Shown: positions 17,534 to 26,163, counted from the first letter of the stretch. The stretch is 31,374 nucleotides of DNA from DALYLB01 sp046154695 (GCA_046154695.1 JBJXFI010000075.1:1-31374), one strand, 5' to 3'. The notes: generated by a model not told the origin, from the sequence alone. A program made the numbers and translations.

Positions 17534-18319
17534 ATGAAACGTATCGCGCTTTTATGCATCTTCTCCCTGCTCGCCGTCCTTCCGGCCGCCGCGCAGGACA
17601 AACCGAAAGCCGACGCGGCCGGGAACGGGGCGAAGGCGGAAGCCAAACCAGCCGCCGGGGCGCCGACTGTGGATGAGATTCTCGCCCGGTACATCAAGGC
17701 CACGGGCGGGAAGGAAGCCATCGAAAAGGCCACGTCCCGTGTCGCCAAAGGGACCTTCGAGATCGAAGCCATGAACATGAGCGGCGTCATCGAGATGTAC
17801 GCGAAGGCCCCCAACAAGAATGCGATGATAATCGACCTGCCCGGCCTCGGAAAGATCTACGGCGTATACGACGGCGCGAAGGGCTATTCCACGGATCCCA
17901 TGAACGGAGTGCGGGAGCTGGAAGGCCTGGAACTCGCGGCCATGAAACGCCAGTCGGATTTCTACCGTGACGTGAATCTCAGGAAGCACTATCCGACGAT
18001 CACGCTGAAGGGCAGGGAGAAGGTCGGCGCCATGGAGGCCTATGTGCTCGAAGCGACGCCCGCCGAGGGCGCGCCGGAGAAATGGTATTTCGACGCCTCG
18101 AACGGACTGATGATCCGGCAGGACGGCGAAGAGGACTCTCCCCAGGGCAAGGTGACTTACGAAGCCTATATGGAGGACTTTCGCGATGTGGACGGCATCA
18201 AGACGCCCTTTTCCATTCGCCGCGTTACCCCCGCATTCTCGATGTCGATCAAACTGACGGAAGTAAAACAGAACATCACGATCGACGATGCCAAATTCAA
18301 CAAACCCTCGGGCCAATAA
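17534..18319 (+). CDS. Secreted LolA-like protein, paralogue 1
   Basis: 261 residues with AAGGA seven bases before the ATG. Signal peptide MKRIALLCIFSLLAVLPAAAQ, then a low-complexity K/A/P-rich spacer. The body starts PTVDEILARYIKATGGKEAIEK, common at the front of LolA/LolB-fold periplasmic proteins. It continues with strands typical of that open beta-barrel, including MNGVRELEGLELAAMKRQSDFYRD, YVLEATPAEGAPEKWYFDASNGLMIRQ and YEDFRDVDGIKTPF-like motifs. Proteins of this type bind lipids or lipoproteins; a specific role cannot be read here. The following gene is clearly a duplicate. Confidence 0.82.
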   Translation: MKRIALLCIFSLLAVLPAAAQDKPKADAAGNGAKAEAKPAAGAPTVDEILARYIKATGGKEAIEKATSRVAKGTFEIEAMNMSGVIEMYAKAPNKNAMIIDLPGLGKIYGVYDGAKGYSTDPMNGVRELEGLELAAMKRQSDFYRDVNLRKHYPTITLKGREKVGAMEAYVLEATPAEGAPEKWYFDASNGLMIRQDGEEDSPQGKVTYEAYMEDFRDVDGIKTPFSIRRVTPAFSMSIKLTEVKQNITIDDAKFNKPSGQ

Positions 18320-18350
18320 TCCCGCCTGAAAGAGAAAGAAGGAACCCCTG

Positions 18351-19124
18351 ATGATGAAACGAACCGCAATGCTTCTGACCCTGTCGCTGCTGATGGCGCT
18401 CGTCGTCTTCGCGCAGGAGAAGTCGAAATCCGAGCCCGCCAATGCCGGGGCGAAGCCCGCGGCGGCGATGCCGACGGTCGATGAGATCCTGGAGAGAAAC
18501 GTCAAGGCCATTGGCGGGGAAGAGGCGCTTCGCAAGGTCTCGACCCGCGTCTCGAAGGGATCGTTCGACCTGGAGGCGATGAATATGACGGGCAGTTTCG
18601 AGTTGACCGCGAAGGCGCCGAACAAGACCGCCTCGACGATCGATCTGCCGGGCTTCGGCAAGATGAGCAACGTCTTCGACGGCGCCAAGGCATACGCCAT
18701 CGATCCGATGAGCGGGCTTCGCGAGCCCAGCGGCGTGGAGTTGGAGACCCTCCGGCGCGGCGCGGACTTCTATGCCGCTCTCAACTACAAGAAGAACTAC
18801 GGAAAGATCGAGCTGAAGGGCATCGAGAAAGTCGGGTCGTCGGAGGCCTATGTCCTTCTCGCGACGCCGGCGCAGGGCGAGCCCGACAAGCTCTTCTTCG
18901 ACACGAAGAGTTATCTGCTGGTCAAGAATGAGTCGGAGCGCGAATCGCCGCAGGGAAAAATGCCGGCCGAGGTCTTCTTTGAGAATTTCAAGGCGGTGGA
19001 CGGCATCACGATCGCGCATACGATGCGGACGATCACGCCGGCATTCGCCGTGGTCATCAAACTCAGCGAGATCAAGCACAACGTCGAAGTGGACGAAGCG
19101 AAATTCGCCAAGCCCTCCAATTGA
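18351..19124 (+). CDS. Secreted LolA-like protein, paralogue 2
   Basis: 257 residues, AAGGA before ATGATG. It has the same plan as its upstream neighbour: signal peptide, K/A-rich spacer, PTVDEILERNVKAIGGEEALRKVSTRVSKGSFDLEAMNMTG, later IDLPGFGKMSNVFDGAKAYAIDPMSG, and ESPQGKMPAEVFFENFKAVDG. The two align over nearly their whole length, including the ends (KLTEVKQN / KLSEIKHN, then AKF-KPS). The gap between them is 31 bp, so they form one operon from a tandem duplication that has since diverged. Confidence 0.82.
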   Translation: MMKRTAMLLTLSLLMALVVFAQEKSKSEPANAGAKPAAAMPTVDEILERNVKAIGGEEALRKVSTRVSKGSFDLEAMNMTGSFELTAKAPNKTASTIDLPGFGKMSNVFDGAKAYAIDPMSGLREPSGVELETLRRGADFYAALNYKKNYGKIELKGIEKVGSSEAYVLLATPAQGEPDKLFFDTKSYLLVKNESERESPQGKMPAEVFFENFKAVDGITIAHTMRTITPAFAVVIKLSEIKHNVEVDEAKFAKPSN

Positions 19125-19134
19125 TCGGGTCCGA

Positions 19135-20016
19135 TCAGCGGGAGCGGTTGACTTTCGACTGGAGCAGGTCGGTCGTGGCCTCGGTCACGGAGGAGATCGC
19201 CGCGGGGCTTGCCGCGGCGGCCGGAAGGGAGGCCGTGTCGGGGGCATCGGCCGCTCTTCGGGCCGGCATCATCAATCCCTCCCGCTCGATTCTCTGGTTG
19301 AGCAACCGGCTCATCCACCAGATTCCGCGAAACAGCATGAGGATTCCGGTCAGGCCGAAGGTGCCGGTCAGAATCGAGATGACGCGGACCCGCTTGGCGA
19401 ATCGGGGAGCGTCCTGATCGAGGAAAAAGAGGATCGCGGGCAGCACGAGCGCGAGGAGTGCGAATACCGTTCCCCAGGCGGTCCATTTATAGGCGACATT
19501 GGTCTTCGCGGTAAGGTGGAACAGGTCGAGTTCCGCCGGCGTCGATGCCGCTGCGGGCGCGCCGCATTGGCGGCAGAACCGTGCGCCGCCGAGTTCCGCG
19601 CCGCACGAGCCGCATTGCTGCGCGCTCCCCCGGACATTCGCGAGGGCGATCACGGCCTCGGCCTCGCGCGTCAGGGTATTCCGATCCCCCTTGGTCAGAT
19701 GGCCGATCGGATTCCAAATCACATAATCGAAGGTCACCCGCGTCGCGTGGGCCCCGGCGGATTTCAACCCGAGGCTGAGCGTCGTGGGATAATCGAGAAT
19801 GTCGTTCGAACAGCCGGCCGCCCCGCTCTCCGTGCCTGTCCGGCGCGCCTGAAGCGGCGTCTCGCTCAGCACCCGAAAACCGATCTGCCCAAGCGCCTCC
19901 GACAGCCGCTCGCGAACCTCCTCGATCTCGCCCGGCATGGTTCGCACCACGTCATGCTCGGTCAGATAGTAGTTCCCGCCACTTTCGCTCATCACAGGAA
20001 TGAATTCAGCGCCCAT
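19135..20016 (-). CDS. Zinc-ribbon membrane protein
   Basis: 293 residues from the ATG at 20016, which has GGGGGA close upstream; a TTG at 20028 is also in frame. The N-terminal domain (about 15-125) includes EIEEVRERLSEALGQIGFRVLSE and a strand-rich part ending YVIWNPIGHLTKG, of no family known to me. A zinc ribbon follows: Cys135, Cys138, Cys148, Cys151 (CGSC...CRQC). Two membrane helices lie near 177-199 and 212-235, with an Ala-rich cytoplasmic tail. It is divergent from the FHA fusion gene, which also starts with a zinc ribbon and has a membrane helix, so the two may work together. Confidence 0.75.
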   Translation of the reverse strand: MGAEFIPVMSESGGNYYLTEHDVVRTMPGEIEEVRERLSEALGQIGFRVLSETPLQARRTGTESGAAGCSNDILDYPTTLSLGLKSAGAHATRVTFDYVIWNPIGHLTKGDRNTLTREAEAVIALANVRGSAQQCGSCGAELGGARFCRQCGAPAAASTPAELDLFHLTAKTNVAYKWTAWGTVFALLALVLPAILFFLDQDAPRFAKRVRVISILTGTFGLTGILMLFRGIWWMSRLLNQRIEREGLMMPARRAADAPDTASLPAAAASPAAISSVTEATTDLLQSKVNRSR

Positions 20017-20384
20017 GGGTTCCCCCAAAAAAGATTTGGTTTGGAGTTCCGGCTTCCGCCGGTTCGTACGATGATTGCAGGAAGACCGGCGGAAACCGGA
20101 CCTTCGCGCCTGCTCTCTGCCGGGATGTACGCCCTCCCCTCGGCCGAAGTTCCCAACCGCCCCGGAACGGGCCCGAAGCGGAGCCTCCCATCGGCGAGCG
20201 GCGCCTTTTTATCGACTTCCCCCGGGTTGAAGGCGTTCTCGGAAAGAACTCTTCCGAATGCTCCCCCCTGGGGAAATTCCCCCGTTTAATTCATTGATTT
20301 AGCCCGCAAACTGATTTAGCATCCATGCTTGCGATTGAATAATTGTATAAATGATAAGCGCGTGCCCTGTCTACCGGAACAGAA
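20017..20384. other. Divergent intergenic region with repeats
   Basis: This 368-bp gap holds three things. An inverted repeat lies at 20048-20100. A GC-rich stretch without an obvious gene runs from about 20101 to 20290. An AT-rich end from about 20290 to 20360 should carry the promoter of the FHA gene: TATAAA lies at 20346-20351, but no -35 box stands at the right distance. Two TGATTTAGC copies (20295-20303 and 20312-20320) are 17 bp apart. Confidence 0.5.
20048..20100. repeat. Imperfect inverted repeat (REP-like)
   Basis: Left arm TCCGGCTTCCGCCGGTT (20048-20064). Right arm GACCGGCGGAAACCGGA (20084-20100) pairs with it at all but two positions. Each arm also contains its own short CCGGC/GCCGG-type hairpin. 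It is preceded by GGAGT, and the same GGAGTTCCG start followed by a hairpin appears at 31336-31355. Confidence 0.7.
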
Positions 20385-23018
20385 TTGAATTCAGCATCCA
20401 TCACACCTGACGGCCTGAGCAGCGTATGTCCGCAATGCCAGACGCCGACGCCACGGGAGAGCAGCCGTTTCTGCAATCAATGCGGCGCGGACCTGCGTAG
20501 CGTCTCGGCTCCATTGGAAAGGGGAGAGGAGAACGGGGGAGCGAGCGCCCGGATTCCGGCGGCTGTCGCATCATCGGTTGTCAATCAACTCCAAACATCT
20601 ATGTCAGCCCCTCAGGACAACGTAAAAACCGCATTACCAGAGGCGACGCTCCATATTCTCCTGCGGGACGGGAGCGTCATCGAGCGAGATATCACGCAGG
20701 CGGAGATCCGTCTGGGCAAGGGCCCGCAGAACGACATCATCCTGGGGGACGCCTCGGTTTCGGGGACGCACGCGATGATCTCGTTCAATGAGGGGAAATA
20801 CGTGCTCAGCGATCTCGGCAGCCGGAACGGCACCTTGTTGAATGATGTCCGTATGACGGAGCCGCGGGCGCTCGGGCATGGCAATCTGATCAAGATGGGC
20901 CATTGCACCATCACGTTTCGGCTGAAGGATGCCGAGACGACGCTTTCGATTCCGCGGACCCAGATTCTGGAGACGGAACCGCCGCCGCCGCCGCCCGCGC
21001 CGCCCGCGCCGAAGACGCCGGCATTGACCGAGGATTCGCTCGCCGCGGCGCTGATCTCGGCGGGACTGGTCGCGAAAGGCGAGATCGACCGGGTGCGGGG
21101 CGTCGATGCGCGGGGCCGGCGGCTCTGCCGCGCGCTGATCGAGGAGCGGCTCGCAACCGAGATCGGGCTGCGCGACCTGATGAGCCGGACGTTCAATATC
21201 GCGCCGGTCGAGTTGAAATCGATGGAGATCGACGCCGCCTCCGCGACCGTGCTCCGCGCGAAATTTTTGCGCGAGCGATGGGTCTGCCCGATCACCAGTC
21301 CGCAGCCGGAGAAACTCATGCTCTCGATCGTGGACCCGACCGACAAGGCCACGATCGAAGAGGCGGAGCGAATCACGCGAAAAAAGGCCTCGCTGCGGCT
21401 GGCCACGCCCGCCGAGATCCGGGCGCATCTCGACGCGTTCTTTACGCCCCGGCTCGTCGGGGTCGTGCAATCCACGGGTGAAAAGATCGAGGCTGTGCTG
21501 AATCAGCCCGAATTCGAGATCGGCAAGGCGGCGCATAACCGCCTGGTCCTGAACGACGCCACGGTCAGCAGCACGCACGCCATCGTGATCGCCCGCGACG
21601 ACGGATTCAATATCGCCGATCTGGGCAGCAGCAACGGCACCTTCATCAACGGGAAACAACTGGGCAACGAGGCCGCCGCGCTGCAGCACGGCGACAAGAT
21701 CCAGCTCGGGCAGGTCCTGCTCACTTTTCGCAATCCGGCGGAGACGACCGAAAACAAGACGGCCAAACTCTCGCTCGAAGCGCTGGAAGAGATTCGCAAA
21801 CGGGCGATGACGCGGACGCTGCAGGCGCCCGCCGGCGCCAGGACCGACCCCAAGGCATGGGCCTCAACGCCGTCCCCGGCCGCTGTGACGGCGGCGCCGC
21901 AGGTTGTGGTGGTGCAGGCCGCGGCCGGCCCGGAAGAGAAGACCGAGAAGAAGAAGAAGAAGGACAAGGAAAAGGACAAGAACAGCTGGTTCAGCGCGAA
22001 CTCGATGAGCCGGATTCTGGCCCAGGTTCTGGGGGCGATGGTTTCGCTCGGCGGAACGCTCTATATCGCGACAGTCGTCACGAGACAGAACGCCGACCCC
22101 GGCAATGGACGGACCGGCGGAGCCGGCACGGCGGCCTCGACCCTCCTCCCCGGCGCATGGACGAGCTTCAAGACGGGCTTCCTCGGATTCGGGGGCGATG
22201 TCATCGAGGCCTCCGGCGCGCATGCCGTCTCGGGCGCGAGCGGCGTGCTGATCGTCTCTGACAACCGCACCTCCGAGGTTCTCTGGATGGCTCTCGATGA
22301 GCAGGGCGCCCAGAGCGGCTCCCTCAAGTCCGTCGCGCTCGGAGTCAATTTCAAAGACCCCGAAGCGATCACCTTCGGCAATGGGTATTATTATCTCGTG
22401 ACCTCCCAGTCCGACCCGAAGGACGGCGCGGAGAACGCCATCGTGCGGTTCGGTTTCGACCCCCAGACTCAGACGGCCAGTCGCGTCGAGATCATCAGCG
22501 ACCTGCGCTCGTTCCTGCTGGCGAACATCACCGACACAACCCTCAAGGTCGCGGGCGAACCCAATGGCCTCAAGGGGGGATTGAACATCGAGGGCATCGC
22601 CTGGGATCCGAACGAGGCGCGCCTGCTCCTCGGGCTGCGCTCGCCGCAACTCGGCAAGAGCGCCGCCGTCCTCCCCGTCAGACTCCGCGACCCGCAAGGC
22701 CCCTTCACTCCAGCGAATCTGCTGATCGAGGCCCCGATCTATCTTTCCCTCGGCGGACAGGGAGTTCGCGACATCACGTATGACACGAAGCTGAAAAACT
22801 TCCTGATCATTTCCGGCGCACCCGAAACCCAACCGAAATCGGACTTCGCTCTCTGGGAATGGAATGGCGCCGACACCAGCCCCGCCAGGCTGATGACCCT
22901 CGATGAAAACTTGAAACCCGAGGGCATCACGAGCGTCAAATTCAATGATCGAAACTTTGTCTTCATCGTCGGCGACGCGGGGAGCTACCTGAAACTCGAC
23001 TACGCCGGACCGAAATAG
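20385..23018 (+). CDS. Zinc ribbon-FHA-MshEN-FHA-TM-beta-propeller fusion protein
   Basis: 877 residues from a TTG at 20385. No ATG or GTG lies between the upstream stop (20355) and the zinc ribbon, so a rare start is forced. Order: zinc ribbon Cys15, 18, 30, 33 (residues 15-33); FHA domain about 88-180 (RLGKGPQNDI...SVSGTH...GSRNGT); Pro-rich linker about 199-211; MshEN / GspE N-terminal-like domain about 214-355 (LISAGLVAKGEIDR...LSIVDPTDKATIEEA); second FHA about 364-452 (SSTHA...GSSNGTF); Lys-rich stretch about 517-535; one membrane helix about 544-565; C-terminal domain about 599-877 resembling DUF3616-type beta-propellers (NIEGIAWDPNEARLLLGLRSP). FHA domains read phosphothreonine, and MshEN binds cyclic di-GMP in known cases. 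The protein probably senses in the cytoplasm and is joined to an outer propeller. Confidence 0.85.
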   Translation: MNSASITPDGLSSVCPQCQTPTPRESSRFCNQCGADLRSVSAPLERGEENGGASARIPAAVASSVVNQLQTSMSAPQDNVKTALPEATLHILLRDGSVIERDITQAEIRLGKGPQNDIILGDASVSGTHAMISFNEGKYVLSDLGSRNGTLLNDVRMTEPRALGHGNLIKMGHCTITFRLKDAETTLSIPRTQILETEPPPPPPAPPAPKTPALTEDSLAAALISAGLVAKGEIDRVRGVDARGRRLCRALIEERLATEIGLRDLMSRTFNIAPVELKSMEIDAASATVLRAKFLRERWVCPITSPQPEKLMLSIVDPTDKATIEEAERITRKKASLRLATPAEIRAHLDAFFTPRLVGVVQSTGEKIEAVLNQPEFEIGKAAHNRLVLNDATVSSTHAIVIARDDGFNIADLGSSNGTFINGKQLGNEAAALQHGDKIQLGQVLLTFRNPAETTENKTAKLSLEALEEIRKRAMTRTLQAPAGARTDPKAWASTPSPAAVTAAPQVVVVQAAAGPEEKTEKKKKKDKEKDKNSWFSANSMSRILAQVLGAMVSLGGTLYIATVVTRQNADPGNGRTGGAGTAASTLLPGAWTSFKTGFLGFGGDVIEASGAHAVSGASGVLIVSDNRTSEVLWMALDEQGAQSGSLKSVALGVNFKDPEAITFGNGYYYLVTSQSDPKDGAENAIVRFGFDPQTQTASRVEIISDLRSFLLANITDTTLKVAGEPNGLKGGLNIEGIAWDPNEARLLLGLRSPQLGKSAAVLPVRLRDPQGPFTPANLLIEAPIYLSLGGQGVRDITYDTKLKNFLIISGAPETQPKSDFALWEWNGADTSPARLMTLDENLKPEGITSVKFNDRNFVFIVGDAGSYLKLDYAGPK

Positions 23019-23170
23019 ATCCCGGTTGATCCCCGACGGGCGGGAAGCGATCATGATGGCCCATCGTTTCCGGAATCCACTCTCCAATGGCCTGTTGTCA
23101 TGCCGGAGAATCGAACGCGGAAAATGAGCGGATAAGTTCGGAGGCCCCAAAAAAAACAGTCTCGTTAGCC

Positions 23171-23185
23171 GACAGTTCAACTGTC
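23171..23185. promoter_or_regulatory. 15-bp perfect palindrome before the next gene
   Basis: GACAGTT-C-AACTGTC, ending six bases before the AGGAGG ribosome site (23191-23196). It could be an operator or a small RNA hairpin at the ribosome site. Confidence 0.35.
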
Positions 23186-23203
23186 ATTCCAGGAGGTATT
23201 TCA

Positions 23204-24250
23204 ATGACCACGACACGAAGCTCTCGCCCTCGCCTGATCTTATGGTTCGCGATCGCCCTGACCGTCTGTTTCGGTCTGGCGAACCCGGGCGCCACCTTCT
23301 TTTCCATCGCGGCGCCGCAGAAGAGCAAGGAATCGAAGAAGGACAAGAAGGCCAAAAAGAGCACCAGCGCGCCTGTCGAGGAAGGAACGCCGGCCCTCTG
23401 GCAGGATCGCGGCGACATTTCGACGCTGAACCTCTTCTGGGGCATCGGCAGCCAGGAAGAGATGCCCAAGCCGCCATTCCAGTTCGACAAGGAGGATATG
23501 ACGGGGACCAATCCGAAGATCAAGGTGATCGACGCCAACGGCATGAAGTGGAATATGAAGTTCGACGAAGAGGTCCATGCCGAGATCGCGTGCAGCCGCC
23601 TGGTCTGGGCCTGCGGGTATATGGTGGAGGAGAGCTATTTCGTTCCTTCGGGCAGGGTCGAGGGCGTGACGGGCCTCAGCCGCGCGAAGAAGTTCATCGG
23701 TTCAAACGGCGCGTTCACTAGCGCGATGTTCGAAAAACGGCCGGATGACATCGCCCGCCGCCGCAACAACTGGGATTGGGACAAGAACCCGTTCGCCGGC
23801 ACGAAGGAGCTGTCGGGCCTTGCGATGATCTCCTTCATCCTGAGCAACTGGGATGCGAAGGTGACCAACAACAACGTGCTCGGCATGTTCGACGAGGGCG
23901 GCGCGGTGAAGGAATGGTATATCGTCGCCGACTGGGGCGGAACGCTCGGCAAGACGGGCGGATTCACTTCCCACTCGAAATGGGATCTCGCCGATTACTC
24001 GAAACAGCAGTTCATCGATAGCGCGTCGGGTGGAACCATCAAATTCCACTATTCGGGCAAGATGGGCAGCTCGCTCAAGGTCGTTCCCAAGGCGCACGCG
24101 GCATGGTTCGCCGGCATCATCGGCCGCCTGAGCGACGCGCAGATTCGCGACGCGTTCAAGGCCGCGGGCTCCACCCAGGCCGAGATCGATGGGTTTTCCG
24201 CGCAGATCCGCAAACGGATCAATGAGCTCAAGGCCGCCGCGGGGGCATAA
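23204..24250 (+). CDS. Secreted protein of unknown family with kinase-like features
   Basis: 348 residues. The ATG at 23204 has a perfect AGGAGG; the frame upstream is not supported. Signal peptide RLILWFAIALTVCFGLANPGATFF, then a Lys-rich region (KESKKDKKAKKS) and a domain from about 65 on. Features: LWQDRGDISTLNLFWGIG; a pair of strands KIKVIDANGMKWNMKFDEEVHAE, as at the ATP-grip Lys of kinase folds; CSRLVWACGYMVEES; NWDAKVTNNN (Asp217 after Asn-Trp); and DWGGTLGKTG (Asp243). The spacing of the last two resembles the catalytic-loop and metal-binding Asp pair of HipA, CotH or Fam20C-like kinases. This is only a pattern-level suspicion. It is not adjacent to an obvious substrate and I cannot name the family. 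Confidence 0.72.
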   Translation: MTTTRSSRPRLILWFAIALTVCFGLANPGATFFSIAAPQKSKESKKDKKAKKSTSAPVEEGTPALWQDRGDISTLNLFWGIGSQEEMPKPPFQFDKEDMTGTNPKIKVIDANGMKWNMKFDEEVHAEIACSRLVWACGYMVEESYFVPSGRVEGVTGLSRAKKFIGSNGAFTSAMFEKRPDDIARRRNNWDWDKNPFAGTKELSGLAMISFILSNWDAKVTNNNVLGMFDEGGAVKEWYIVADWGGTLGKTGGFTSHSKWDLADYSKQQFIDSASGGTIKFHYSGKMGSSLKVVPKAHAAWFAGIIGRLSDAQIRDAFKAAGSTQAEIDGFSAQIRKRINELKAAAGA

Positions 24251-24420
24251 GTCCGGGGCAGGCAAACCTGTAGAGGCGGACCAGGGGAGCACGGAGCAGG
24301 CGGAACGATTGAGGCTGGCCTCAGGCCCGGTTCCGTTTGTTCCGTTCCCTGCCCTTGTTCCGCATCCAATTTTCCAGCGGAGGTAATGCAATTGCGGTTC
24401 CCCCTCCCCCCCACGCACCC

Positions 24421-25263
24421 ATGCACGTCATCATCCAGCCCCGGGACGGAATCGCGCCGTTAATCGAGGGGATCAGACAGGCCCAATCGAGCATCGAGAT
24501 CATCATCTATCGGCTCGACCGTCTGGAGATCGAGCAGGCGCTCGTCGAGGCGGCCGGCCGGGGCGTCCACGTCCACGCCCTCATCACCTATACGAACAGG
24601 GAAGATCTCAAGGATATCAAAAAGCTGGAGCGGCGGCTCGCGGACCGCGGCATCACCGTCACCCGAACCGCCGAGGATCTGGTTCGATACCACACCAAGA
24701 TGATGATCGTCGACCGGCGGCAGCTCTTTCTCCTGACGTTCAACTTCACCTTCCTCGACATCCATCACAGCCGAAGCTTCGGCATCGTCTCGGAAAACCC
24801 GCGAGTGGTGGGGGAGGCCGTCCGCCTTTTCGAGGCCGATGCCTATCGGGAGAAGCGCGCGCTCGAGATCGATGATTTCGTCGTCTCTCCCGTCAATGCG
24901 CGCCAGCGGCTCTCGGAGCTTATCCTCGGCGCGGAGCGGCAGTTGTTGATCTACGACGGGAAGCTCTCCGACCCCCAGATGATCAAGCTGCTGGAGAACC
25001 GGGCGAAGGCCGGCATCGACATCAAGGTGATCGGAGAGATGCCCCGGCGCGTCAAGGGCATCAAGGTTCGAAAGATGCCGCTCTTTCGATTGCACGTGCA
25101 GGCGATCATCCGCGACGGGCAGGCGCTCTTTTTCGGCAGTCAGAGCCTTCGCAAAGTCGAGCTCGACAGCCGCCGCGAGGTCGGCCTGATCACCGATGAT
25201 TCGGAGGCCGTGCGGACCTTCTTCATCATCTTCGAAATGGACTGGGGCAACATCATCGAATGA
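24421..25263 (+). CDS. Phospholipase D-like protein with one degenerate HKD motif
   Basis: 280 residues from the ATG at 24421; no ribosome site is clear, and GGAGG at 24378 would serve a different frame. Two PLD repeats. The first is IEIIIYRLDRLEIEQALVEAAGRGVHVHALI with HTKMMIVD (His91, Lys93, Asp98). The second has HVQAIIRDGQALFFGSQSL (His225, Gln227), where the usual Lys of H-x-K is Gln. PLD proteins use two HKD motifs to form a shared active site with a covalent phospho-His. It may be inactive, specialised or a dimer of unequal sites. No signal peptide, so cytoplasmic. The metallophosphatase gene follows by 24 bp, probably co-transcribed. Confidence 0.85.
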   Translation: MHVIIQPRDGIAPLIEGIRQAQSSIEIIIYRLDRLEIEQALVEAAGRGVHVHALITYTNREDLKDIKKLERRLADRGITVTRTAEDLVRYHTKMMIVDRRQLFLLTFNFTFLDIHHSRSFGIVSENPRVVGEAVRLFEADAYREKRALEIDDFVVSPVNARQRLSELILGAERQLLIYDGKLSDPQMIKLLENRAKAGIDIKVIGEMPRRVKGIKVRKMPLFRLHVQAIIRDGQALFFGSQSLRKVELDSRREVGLITDDSEAVRTFFIIFEMDWGNIIE

Positions 25264-25287
25264 CCCGGCAACAGGAAAAGGAGAATT

Positions 25288-26163
25288 ATGAAAATTACCA
25301 CGCGCGCGACCCGTTCGATCCAGGCCGTCGTCCTCTCCCTGGCGATGCTCGTCTCCCTGCCCGCGGCGGCAATTCCGCAAGGGGGCGCGCAGGCGCCCGC
25401 CATCTTCGCCGTCATCGGCGACACCGGATCGGGGGACGAGGCCCAGATGTCCGTTGGCCGCCAGATGGCGAAACAGCGCGGCCGGCTTCCCTTCGATTTC
25501 GTCCTCATGCTCGGCGACAACATCTATGAGAAGGGCGAGGAGAGATACATCAAACCCCGCTTCGAGACGCCCTATGCCGAGCTGCTTGCGGCGGGCGTCA
25601 AATTCCACGCCTCTCTCGGAAATCACGACATCATCAAGGGGCTCGAATTTCAGACCAACTATCCCAATTTCAACATGGGCGGACGGCGATATTACAATTT
25701 CACCAGGGCGAACGGCCTCGTGGAGTTCTTCGCCCTGGACACGAACCTGATGACCCCGGAACAGTTGAAATGGCTCGAAAGCGGGCTCCGCGCGTCCCAG
25801 GCGCGGTGGAAGATCGTTTTTTGCCATCACTCGATCTACTCCTCCGCCCGCATGCATTCCGCGTATGTCAAGCTGCGCGCGCAGCTCGAGCCCCTCTACG
25901 TGAAATACGGCGTCAGCGCCGTCTTCTCGGGGCATTCCCACTGTTATGAGCGCATCAAGCCGCAGAACGGCGTTCAATACTTCACCGCCGGCTCGGGCGG
26001 CGAGATCAAGAAAGGCACGCTCGATCGCAAGTCGCCCCTCACCGCCTACGGCAACGATCAGGTCAACATCTTTCTGATCGTCCAGGCGAGCGAGGCGGAG
26101 CTGAAGGTCGAGGCGATCGCCGCCGACGGCGCCATCGTCGACACGCATTCCATCCGGCGGTGA
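25288..26163 (+). CDS. Secreted calcineurin-like (purple acid phosphatase type) phosphoesterase
   Basis: 291 residues with AAAGGAGAA before the ATG. A signal peptide (SIQAVVLSLAMLVSLPAAA) sends it to the periplasm. All metal motifs are present in order: GDTGSG, GDNIYEKG, GNHD, CHHSIYSS and SGHSHCYER, giving the usual two-metal site. The arrangement is closest to purple acid phosphatases. Substrate likely a phosphate ester. The Pho-box promoter and pho genes begin 30 bp after its stop, which fits a phosphate-scavenging role, though I see no Pho box directly before this gene or before the PLD-like gene. Confidence 0.92.
   Translation: MKITTRATRSIQAVVLSLAMLVSLPAAAIPQGGAQAPAIFAVIGDTGSGDEAQMSVGRQMAKQRGRLPFDFVLMLGDNIYEKGEERYIKPRFETPYAELLAAGVKFHASLGNHDIIKGLEFQTNYPNFNMGGRRYYNFTRANGLVEFFALDTNLMTPEQLKWLESGLRASQARWKIVFCHHSIYSSARMHSAYVKLRAQLEPLYVKYGVSAVFSGHSHCYERIKPQNGVQYFTAGSGGEIKKGTLDRKSPLTAYGNDQVNIFLIVQASEAELKVEAIAADGAIVDTHSIRR

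Noticed and set aside
24460..26148. Long open frame antisense to the PLD-like and phosphatase genes
   Set aside because: Same GC-driven shadow effect; the plus-strand products have complete catalytic motifs, the antisense translation has none.
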